This document shows, one piece after another, positions 1-7,233 of a stretch of DNA of 20,172 bases. The position numbers and the translations under genes were made by a program. The stretch comes from a virus. Below the pieces are notes generated by a model. It did not search any database. It was given only the letters and a program-made list of their open reading frames with translations, and was not told the origin of the DNA. The DNA is taken from the IMG/VR virus record IMGVR_UViG_3300043409_002103, positions 1 to 20,172 of that record. One strand, 5' to 3'. Numbering within the stretch: the stretch's first letter is position 1; each line of letters begins with the position of its first letter.

Positions 1-1
1 T

Positions 2-1804
2 TTTATAGAAGCAGAACTTACTGATGATGAGATTCAAGCATACAGAGATGGTGGTTATATAGTAGAAGATATATCTGTATCAGAATTAAATACAATGGAT
101 AAAGGTGGTATATTCAAAAGAAGAAAAAAGAAACAAGAAGAAAAAGAACAACTAGAGTACAGACCACCTGTAGAAGTTAATGATGAACTGTATGAGTCAG
201 TAACTCCTTTTCCAGAAGCCCCAGAAGACTTTAAACAAGGTGTAGGTAACATTAAAGAGATTGAGAAAAAAGCACAAGCTCCGGACTGGTTAAATTTTTC
301 TAATGAGTATGAAAAGAAAAACTCTAAGCAAGCATTCATTGATGAGAAAAAAAGAGAATATCTTAAAAGTACTAACAAAGGTTTAAATAAACTTGCTGGA
401 AACAGTATGGAAGACTTTCCAGAGGCTGTAGAAAAAAACTTTGAAAAAGCATATGACTATAAAAAGAATACTTATGTAGCTAAAAAACTAGGTAAAGAAT
501 ATGGATTCTCTCCTAACAGAAGAGGAGAGTGGGTAGACTATTTATCAAAAGGTGAAAGAAATATAATTGCTAATTCTAAATTTGAATCTAAACTACAACC
601 AAGTTTATGGGATAAAACTTTAGCAGGACTTGTAACATTAACCACACCATTTAGTGCTCAGGCTAATGATGCTATGAATAGAGGTGAGTTACCTGGATTA
701 ACAAAAAGAGAACAAAGAGAAATCAAAGATTCTGAACTTTTTGGTATTCCAGTTGGAGGTTTAGAAGCTTTAGCAGGATGGGACGCTCCAGGTGTTGCTA
801 TAGCAAATGCATTAGAACAATCTGGTAATTCTGGTTATGGTGCAGGTTATAGAGAAGCTCCAGGAGTATTATCAGCACAACCTATGGCTAATGTAAAACC
901 GGAACAAGCTATGGTATTAAATCCTCTTAATTATATGTTACCTTATGATATAGTGGCTGCAGGTCCTTCATTAGTTAAAGGGATGGCATCAGCAATTAAA
1001 GGAGCAGGCACTGCAGCTAAAACAACTGGTAAATTTTTAACTGAAGCAACACCTTTAAAAAATGCCTCTAAAATAAATCCTAGTAATGTAGATGAATTAG
1101 TTGATTTATGGAGAATACAAGAAAAAAGTGGAAAAACATTTGCGCAACTTGCTGAAGAAGGAAAAATAAATCCTTTATTTAATAATCCAGCAACTTTAGC
1201 TAGAAAAGCAGAAGAAGAAAAATATTTTGGTCAATGGTTTACAAAAGATAAAAATGATTTTGATTTTTATAAAGCTGATAGAGAATTTACAAATCCTGAA
1301 ATAATAAATTTAAAAGTCCCAAAATCTAAGTTAGAACAATATAGTCAATATGATAAATCTTTAAGTAGGGCCCCTGATAGAGAATTTGTAATACCTCTTG
1401 AAGAACAAAAACTTTATAAAGAATTACCTGGTTCAAGTAATAAATCTTTTATGGGTAAAGTAAAAGATTATTTTGATAGACCACCTGGACCATTAATGCT
1501 TGGTATGTCTAAAGGAGCTGTGTTTAATAAAGAAATAAAAAACCCAGATTACTTCCTAGACTTAATGAAGATAAACAAGTACAGTGCAAAAAATAAAAAA
1601 TACTTTGAAGATCTTATAGCTACTGTCAAAAAACAAGGCAATGTAGCAAGTGAAAGACAATATGATGAGTTGCAAAGACTTAAAACCGGAGACATGAACT
1701 ATGGTAAAAAAGGTTATGCAAGAGGAGGTATTGTTTCTGAACTTTCTAAAAGAGAAATAAATGATCTTGTATCACAAGGATACATAGTAGAAGATGTAGA
1801 TTAA
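2..1804 (+). CDS. Putative virion protein, 5'-partial, with C-terminal GYIVED tag and possible ART-like segment
   Basis: The frame is open from base 2 through the TAA at 1802-1804, so the gene probably begins before the window. The first in-window ATG (95) has no ribosome binding site and is a doubtful start. Numbering from that ATG gives 569 residues. Residues 1-60 are basic then acidic (a KRRKKKQEEKE run). Residues about 280-320 are Gly/Ala-rich. Residues about 335-440 hold a compact region with W339-R340, W381-F382-T383, a VPKS strand and R429-E430-F431 followed by VIP; this order resembles R/T/E motifs of ADP-ribosyltransferase-like folds, but that is a hypothesis. A 20-residue motif ending in GGYIVED at nt 14-73 recurs as the last 20 residues before the final Asp (nt 1739-1798). 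The position upstream of other virion-type genes suggests a structural or cargo protein. I do not recognise a named family. Confidence 0.8.
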   Translation, partial: FIEAELTDDEIQAYRDGGYIVEDISVSELNTMDKGGIFKRRKKKQEEKEQLEYRPPVEVNDELYESVTPFPEAPEDFKQGVGNIKEIEKKAQAPDWLNFSNEYEKKNSKQAFIDEKKREYLKSTNKGLNKLAGNSMEDFPEAVEKNFEKAYDYKKNTYVAKKLGKEYGFSPNRRGEWVDYLSKGERNIIANSKFESKLQPSLWDKTLAGLVTLTTPFSAQANDAMNRGELPGLTKREQREIKDSELFGIPVGGLEALAGWDAPGVAIANALEQSGNSGYGAGYREAPGVLSAQPMANVKPEQAMVLNPLNYMLPYDIVAAGPSLVKGMASAIKGAGTAAKTTGKFLTEATPLKNASKINPSNVDELVDLWRIQEKSGKTFAQLAEEGKINPLFNNPATLARKAEEEKYFGQWFTKDKNDFDFYKADREFTNPEIINLKVPKSKLEQYSQYDKSLSRAPDREFVIPLEEQKLYKELPGSSNKSFMGKVKDYFDRPPGPLMLGMSKGAVFNKEIKNPDYFLDLMKINKYSAKNKKYFEDLIATVKKQGNVASERQYDELQRLKTGDMNYGKKGYARGGIVSELSKREINDLVSQGYIVEDVD

Positions 1805-1823
1805 ACTTATTAGGTTTATTAAA
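1802..1823 (+). repeat. 22-nt stop-codon hairpin repeat, copy 1
   Basis: The stop codon lies inside a 7-bp inverted repeat, TAAACTT-ATT-AGGTTTA (one T-G wobble), followed by TTAAA. The copy at 7169-7190 matches 20 of 22 bases, and both differences fall in the 3-nt loop. A T-rich run follows at about 1828-1836 (TTTATTTTT), so a weak intrinsic terminator or a transcript-processing signal is possible. An operator near a late promoter is the alternative. Confidence 0.5.
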
Positions 1824-1861
1824 TAAATTTATTTTTAGTATATTAATACATAAAGCATATT
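1824..1861 (+). promoter_or_regulatory. A/T-rich leader, possible late promoter
   Basis: This is all the remaining non-coding sequence before the ATG at 1862. It reads T-rich, then TTTTAGTATATTAATA, then an A-rich stretch and ATTATG. The leader before 7234 shares the order TTTTA-ATAT-ATA-A-rich-CAT-ATTATG. There is no Shine-Dalgarno sequence, which is usual in Bacteroidota. The promoter assignment is an inference from similarity between only two leaders. Confidence 0.25.
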
Positions 1862-4800
1862 ATGTCAAAAAAGAAAGTAAGAATATATAAGGCTCCAGAC
1901 GGAAAAGGTCAGTATATAAATAAAACTGCTCAGTTTATAGGTAAAATGCAATCAGGTGGTCAACCAAGTGTTGATCAGTTAGGTTATCCAGGTTCTCAAC
2001 AAGAATCTCAACCTGTTACTGAAGAACAATTAATGCAAGCAGTTTATCAAGATATAAGTGATGAACTTCCTTATGAAGCTATTGTAGCTAAATTAGTTAC
2101 TATACATAACATAGAACCTTCTGCAGCAAATCAATTTGTTCAACAAGTATATGGTATAATTGAAAATGATATAAGTAAAGAAAAATCTGATGAAGCTGAA
2201 GCAGAAGAAGAAGCTGAGCCCGTTGAAGTTGAGGAAATTGAAAATGAAATAGTAAGAGAAAAAAGACCTATGAGTAAAATCAAAGGTCATACTGATATTG
2301 CTATGGAAGATACAGGTGAAGAAGACGTAGAGTTAGAAGATGAAGATATGCTTAAGTATGGTGGTATGCCAAGAATGCAAGAAGGCGGACAAGACTATAC
2401 TGACGCTATGTATAATGATACAGCAAGTTGGGAAGATTCAGAAGTTCCAATTACAATGCCAGATGTATCTGACTATTTACCATTTGACATAAGTGAATAT
2501 TTAAACAATGATGCGGCACCTGTTGCTTGGCAAGAACCTGCAGAGGAAGAAGAAGAAATACCTGAAGAAGATTTAACAGATTATGCTGAACCTGTTGTTG
2601 ATCCATCTGAGTTTAGAATGGGTGGTTTTAAAACTAAGAAAGGATATGTTAATTCTGTTGTTAAGTTGATTAAGAAAGCAGCAGGTGGAGATAATAAAGA
2701 ACAAGACATCAAAGCTTCAGATGCAGATCCTATAGGAGATGACTTAAGACAAACTAGATTAGATGCCTTTGTTGGTGCAGTAAAAAAAGAAAGTGACTTA
2801 AGTGTTGCTAAAGAAGAAGCTGAAAAACAATTTGAAGACATGCAAGCTATGCATCAACAAATGATGATGCAACAACCTGAAGGATTAAATAACTTTATTC
2901 CTGAAGATTATGAAGAGCCTGAGTATATGCAGTTTGGTGGACAAAGAAGGGCTATGCGTCAATTAAATAGAGCAATGAGAAAAAGCCCAATGGGTATTCC
3001 TGGTATACACGGTCCTGTTACTAAATTTGATGTAAGAAGATCTGGTATTTTTGGTAGACCTAAAGAGTATAGTATAGAGTTTGGTGAAAGTCCCTTAATG
3101 CAATTAGCCGGTAATCCATTCTTATCTCAAGCATATGGTTATGGATATACTAAGAAAAAAACTAAAACTCCGGGTAGAATGATTACAGAAACTGTAAGAA
3201 ACACAGTTAATAATAAATCTACTAAAGATGTAGCAAAAGCAACAGGTTCTGAAGCAGCTGCTAAATCAGCTTGGGATTTAGATCAGAATCTAATTCCAGA
3301 TAGTATTCAGAGTAATGTAATAGAATCAAAAGCTAAAACAAGAACACCAGACCCCATTGGTACAGCTGTTGCAGCTTCAAAAGCAGCAACTCCAGTAGTA
3401 CCACCAATGGCCAATGCACCAGTATCTTCTAATCCAGCTGATGAGATCTTTGGAAAGAATCCACCTAGAGTTGGTGAAACCAATAGTGCTTATTTATTAA
3501 GAACTACAGGTAATCCAGGTTTCTATAATAATACAGATTTATGGAACGGTACTGAATTTGTAAAAACAAAAGATAGCAAAATAAAAGAAAAAGGTGGTAT
3601 TATTAATAATCCTATGCCAGATCAATTTGGTAATCTTCAACAGTTTGTATACGGTGGTCTAGATCAAGCTGACATAGATGATGTGTATGCTACAGATACT
3701 ACAGATCCTTATATGCCTGAAGCACAATATGGTATGGGTATAAATAATATGCAAAATCCCACAGCTTTAACAGATTACATTTCTGGTCATTTGCAGAATC
3801 ATAACTATGGTCAAAAAAAATCAAAGGATACTTCACAAAATAAAACTACAAATACTAGTAAGACAGCAACAAATCCTTATGCTTCAGCTTATGGATATAA
3901 TCCACAAAGTTTATTTCAAACATACTTTCCAGCTAACTTTCCACAAAGAGTTTCTTATTCAAAAATGAAAAGAGGACCTTATGATAAAGCTAGCGGTCAA
4001 CAATTTGCTAACATACCAGGATTCAATCCTTATGCACAAATAAAAGATGTTAATGTAACTAAGGTAGGTTTATTAGGAAGACCAAAGAAGTATAGTGTTA
4101 CTTACAGCAACAACCCATCAGGAAAGCCTGAAGATAGAAAATTAGCCTATCCAAATACTTCAACTACTAAACAACAACAAGGTGTAGCAAATCAATCTAC
4201 AGAACCTAAATCTGGATATTCAAATACAGCTGGTTTATCAGGTAAAGCTCAAAGACAGATCCGACAAGGTGAAAGAGAAATGGCAAGAAATGATAGAAAA
4301 GTTGCTAGAAATCCTGAAGGTAATGTTCCATTTATGTTAAATGCTCCTGGAAAAGGAAATCAAGATAATGTTGGTATGGGTACTAAAATGAAAATGTTTG
4401 GTGCTAAACTAGCAGGAGCTGATCAAAAACAATATGGAGGAGACTTAGAAAGATTTATTCCTCAAGCTCTTTTAGGTAATGAAACTCCTGTATCAATGGT
4501 TAACAATCCAGCTAATAGTGATCTTAGAATGCCTATTAAAAGTTCTAAAGAAGTTGGTCAACAGTTAATGATGGACAGTAGAAAGAAAGTAGAAGGAGAA
4601 GCTGACTATATGCCTGATGAATATACTGTAGATTACAAAGCTAAAAATAAATGGTTAGGTGATAATCAAGGAGCTATTCTATCAACAAATGCTGCAGTAC
4701 AAGGAGTCACAGGTATGATTGATAGATTTAAAAATAAAGATAGAGAAGCTAAGATGTATGATAATCTTACAGCTGATAATCTTTATGCAGCAGATCCTAG

Positions 4801-4993
4801 TAGAGACAGTGGTGATTATGATGTTAACTCTGGTCTTTATAGACCCAATGAACAAGGTCAAACATGGAACAGTCGATCTGCTAAATATGGAGGAGATAGT
4901 AATTATGCTGAAGGTGATGAAGTTGAAATGACTGAAGAAGAGTTAGCAGAATTTTTAGCAAATGGTGGACAAGTTGAATACTTAAATTATTAA
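1862..4993 (+). CDS. Putative virion structural/cargo protein with repeated Gly-Gly motifs
   Basis: This is a 1043-residue protein of unknown function. It starts with KVRIYKAP and a YINK segment, a signature that in shorter form also opens the next gene (KVRITKIP). Gly-Gly motifs preceded by Met, Tyr, Phe or Gln occur at residues 32, 167, 175, 254, 359, 598, 859 and 1010 and near the C-terminus. Acidic regions (about 105-160 and 220-245) and a Met/Gln-rich patch (about 325-350) suggest flexible linkers. A segment around IPG and GRPK-x-YS is duplicated (about 379-410 and 718-752). The last 23 residues carry a tail motif (E-M-T-x2-E-L...NGGQVEYL) that aligns without gaps to the tail of the upstream gene. 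In-frame stop codons just upstream fix the start. The gene is only 3 bases from the next one. A virion role is inferred from context and repeat style; no catalytic motif is visible. Confidence 0.85.
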   Translation: MSKKKVRIYKAPDGKGQYINKTAQFIGKMQSGGQPSVDQLGYPGSQQESQPVTEEQLMQAVYQDISDELPYEAIVAKLVTIHNIEPSAANQFVQQVYGIIENDISKEKSDEAEAEEEAEPVEVEEIENEIVREKRPMSKIKGHTDIAMEDTGEEDVELEDEDMLKYGGMPRMQEGGQDYTDAMYNDTASWEDSEVPITMPDVSDYLPFDISEYLNNDAAPVAWQEPAEEEEEIPEEDLTDYAEPVVDPSEFRMGGFKTKKGYVNSVVKLIKKAAGGDNKEQDIKASDADPIGDDLRQTRLDAFVGAVKKESDLSVAKEEAEKQFEDMQAMHQQMMMQQPEGLNNFIPEDYEEPEYMQFGGQRRAMRQLNRAMRKSPMGIPGIHGPVTKFDVRRSGIFGRPKEYSIEFGESPLMQLAGNPFLSQAYGYGYTKKKTKTPGRMITETVRNTVNNKSTKDVAKATGSEAAAKSAWDLDQNLIPDSIQSNVIESKAKTRTPDPIGTAVAASKAATPVVPPMANAPVSSNPADEIFGKNPPRVGETNSAYLLRTTGNPGFYNNTDLWNGTEFVKTKDSKIKEKGGIINNPMPDQFGNLQQFVYGGLDQADIDDVYATDTTDPYMPEAQYGMGINNMQNPTALTDYISGHLQNHNYGQKKSKDTSQNKTTNTSKTATNPYASAYGYNPQSLFQTYFPANFPQRVSYSKMKRGPYDKASGQQFANIPGFNPYAQIKDVNVTKVGLLGRPKKYSVTYSNNPSGKPEDRKLAYPNTSTTKQQQGVANQSTEPKSGYSNTAGLSGKAQRQIRQGEREMARNDRKVARNPEGNVPFMLNAPGKGNQDNVGMGTKMKMFGAKLAGADQKQYGGDLERFIPQALLGNETPVSMVNNPANSDLRMPIKSSKEVGQQLMMDSRKKVEGEADYMPDEYTVDYKAKNKWLGDNQGAILSTNAAVQGVTGMIDRFKNKDREAKMYDNLTADNLYAADPSRDSGDYDVNSGLYRPNEQGQTWNSRSAKYGGDSNYAEGDEVEMTEEELAEFLANGGQVEYLNY

Positions 4994-4996
4994 CCA

Positions 4997-7171
4997 ATGA
5001 AAGTTAGAATAACAAAAATACCTCAAGCCAGAACTGGATACCAAGTTCAAGGAGGATTAGTAAATGATGTACCAGCTATGGGTGGTGCAGATTATAACTC
5101 TTACATAGGAATGAAAAAACCTAAAGTAGGTTCTACAATTAGTAAAGTTCCTAGGAGTAAAGCTAATCTAGAGGCTGAAGGTGGAGAAACTGTAATTGGT
5201 AATATTGATGGTAGTGGTATGCCATCTTTTTATACTATTACTGGACCAAGACATTCTGCAGGAGGTGTACCATTAAATCTTCCAGATGACAGTTTTATCT
5301 ATAGTGACACACAGTCAATGAAGATATCAGATCCTGTTATTCTTAAAATGTTTAATAAGCCTGTTAAGAAAGGCGGATATACTCCAGCAGAACTCTCTAA
5401 ACCATATGATCTTAATAAATATAGAAAAGTACTTCAAGATCCTGACTCAGATAAGATAGCTAGAAATACAGCTGAGTTAATGATTAAGAACTATACTGTT
5501 AAACTTGGAGCATTAGCATTAGCACAAGAATCTAAGAAAGGGTTTCCTCAAGGAATTCCAGCAGTAGCTGAACCTTATATGAAAGCTAATGGTATTAGTC
5601 CAGAACAATTAATGCCAGAAAAAGCTTTACAAAAACAAAAGATGCAACAACAGGCTCCGGAAGATGAAGGTCAGGAACCTAATATAGAACCAGAAGCACA
5701 AGAGGAAATGGCTACTATGGAACCTGGAATGTCTCCAGATCAAATGGGTATGCCACAAGAAGATACAATGATGCAAATGGGTGGTATGCTAGAACAAGAC
5801 TATTCATTTCCATACTATCCTACTGAAATGGCATATGGTGGATATTTACCTCAAGCTGTAGATGGTAGACCGGTTGATACAAAAAAAGTTGGTAGAGATG
5901 ATTATAATAAAAGTAATTGGGAAACTAGAAAAGATGCTCAAGGAGAATATAAATATAATAAGTCTTCAGGTGCAGAAAGAACTTATAAAGGTGAAAAAAG
6001 AATAGCAGGAACAGGTTCAGGAGGTGCTTATGGACCAGCTGCGATTAAATCACTGTGCCGTAGATTAATGGAAGGAGCCACAATTGAACAATTAGCATCA
6101 GAAGGTAAAGGTAAGGTATCTGGTTTAACTAAATTATTAGCTCATTGTATTCCTGCAGCTGAAGAAAAATTTAGAGAAAAAGAAGAAGCTATTGCAACAG
6201 AACCGGAAGAAATTTCAAAAGATGAGTGCGAATGTAAAGATGAGAAAACTGGAGAAAGTTATATGGTAGGTAAAGATGCTGATGACAACTGTCTTCCATG
6301 TACTACTGAAAAGAAAAGATGTGAGTGTCCTGATGGATCTGATCCTGGTATGGATGAAGACGGTAACTGTAATGATTGTGAATCTGAAGAAGAAGAAGAA
6401 GTAACAGGAGATGTGGAAACTCCAGCAAAACCAGCTGAATGGTGGTTACAAGATACTGTAAATACTATGGGTGCATTTGGTGATCTTATGAGTACTAAAA
6501 AATATATGCCTTGGGAAGCAAGAGTTGATCTTGAAGAACCAAGACCTACATTCTTAGACCCTACAAGAGAACTTGCTGCACAATCCGAACAAGCTAATAT
6601 TGCTGCACAAGCATCTGCACAGTTTGCAGGACCTCAAGCATTAGGTTCTAGACTTTCTGCAATACAAGGACAAGGTGCTTCACAAGCTGCAAATACTCTT
6701 TCTAGAATTAATAATCAGAATGTAAACATTGGTAATCAATTTGAAGGTCAACAAGTAGGTGTAAGAAACCAAGAGAACATGCTTAATCAAGCTATGAATA
6801 CTAGAGTATATGATAAAAATACTATTGCTAATCAACAGTTTGATAATTCTATTAAAGCTGGTAGAGCTAATATGAGAAATCAATATAATACAGCTGTTAC
6901 TAATAAATGGAAAACAGATGCTCTAAATCAGATGTATCCTAACTATCAAACATCTCCAGGTGTAGGTGGTAAAGTTGGATACACGCCAACTAAGAAAGAA
7001 ATTGATTTACAAAAACCAGGACAAACTGAAGCAGAATATTACAAAGATTTACTTGCGGCAGGTCTTCCTCCTAAAGAAGCAGGTCAGTTAGTAGTAGATA
7101 AATTTAAGTCTAAAAAAGGTGGAGAGTCTCAAAGAGGATACATATATACTAACTGGCCAATCTTCCTTTAA
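4997..7171 (+). CDS. Putative virion protein: EAEGGE/HSAGGV domain, Cys repeats, Asn/Gln-rich helical C-terminus
   Basis: This is a 724-residue protein. The N-terminus (KVRITKIP, then a QGG at 18-20) echoes the previous gene. Residues about 55-115 form a conserved-looking domain with E59-A-E-G-G-E64, GPRH (83-86), GGVPLNLP and a FIYSD strand. From memory, similar segments recur in uncharacterised proteins of Bacteroidota phages, but no function is known to me. Residues 205-285 are Pro/Gln/Met-rich with two Gly-Gly motifs. Residues 411-461 hold two cysteine units, C-E-C...C-x2-C (411/413/432/435 and 442/444/458/461), plus isolated C354 and C384. The rest (about 520-680) is Ala/Gln/Asn-rich and probably helical, like internal or ejected virion proteins. 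The gene starts 3 bases after the previous stop, so the two are probably co-transcribed. Its stop codon lies inside the second hairpin repeat. Confidence 0.85.
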   Translation: MKVRITKIPQARTGYQVQGGLVNDVPAMGGADYNSYIGMKKPKVGSTISKVPRSKANLEAEGGETVIGNIDGSGMPSFYTITGPRHSAGGVPLNLPDDSFIYSDTQSMKISDPVILKMFNKPVKKGGYTPAELSKPYDLNKYRKVLQDPDSDKIARNTAELMIKNYTVKLGALALAQESKKGFPQGIPAVAEPYMKANGISPEQLMPEKALQKQKMQQQAPEDEGQEPNIEPEAQEEMATMEPGMSPDQMGMPQEDTMMQMGGMLEQDYSFPYYPTEMAYGGYLPQAVDGRPVDTKKVGRDDYNKSNWETRKDAQGEYKYNKSSGAERTYKGEKRIAGTGSGGAYGPAAIKSLCRRLMEGATIEQLASEGKGKVSGLTKLLAHCIPAAEEKFREKEEAIATEPEEISKDECECKDEKTGESYMVGKDADDNCLPCTTEKKRCECPDGSDPGMDEDGNCNDCESEEEEEVTGDVETPAKPAEWWLQDTVNTMGAFGDLMSTKKYMPWEARVDLEEPRPTFLDPTRELAAQSEQANIAAQASAQFAGPQALGSRLSAIQGQGASQAANTLSRINNQNVNIGNQFEGQQVGVRNQENMLNQAMNTRVYDKNTIANQQFDNSIKAGRANMRNQYNTAVTNKWKTDALNQMYPNYQTSPGVGGKVGYTPTKKEIDLQKPGQTEAEYYKDLLAAGLPPKEAGQLVVDKFKSKKGGESQRGYIYTNWPIFL

Positions 7172-7190
7172 ACTTAACAGGTTTATTAAA
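7169..7190 (+). repeat. 22-nt stop-codon hairpin repeat, copy 2
   Basis: This is the same 7-bp stem, TAAACTT and AGGTTTA, around loop AAC, again containing the TAA stop of the preceding gene and followed by TTAAA. It is 20/22 identical to 1802-1823, while both flanks diverge at once. Both stem arms are conserved and only the loop differs, which argues for a functional hairpin or dyad rather than chance. No strong T-run follows, so a simple intrinsic terminator is not clear. Confidence 0.5.
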
Positions 7191-7233
7191 CTTAAAAAAT
7201 TTTAATAGTTTTACAATATAGATAAAAAACATT
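7191..7233 (+). promoter_or_regulatory. A/T-rich leader, possible late promoter
   Basis: This is non-coding sequence between the hairpin repeat and the ATG at 7234. It contains TTTTACAATATAGATA followed by an A-rich run and CATTATG, in the same order as the leader before 1862. If the homing endonuclease gene inserted here, this leader originally belonged to the gene now starting at 7875. Function is inferred only. Confidence 0.25.

Noticed and set aside
55-2841. Long reverse-strand open frames in the first 3 kb (for example 55-378, 2093-2290, 2581-2841)
   Set aside because: They lie fully inside strong + strand genes, are Ser/Phe/Leu-rich as expected for the complement of A-rich coding DNA, and have no own leader.
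3815-3822. A run of eight A bases as a programmed slippage site
   Set aside because: The reading frame continues intact on both sides and there is no alternative frame of note; a similar run near 16637 is also neutral.
4719-4931. A second + strand frame of about 70 codons inside the 1862 gene
   Set aside because: It has low-complexity Ile/Met/Leu content, no independent start signal, and the main frame is uninterrupted with conserved motifs.
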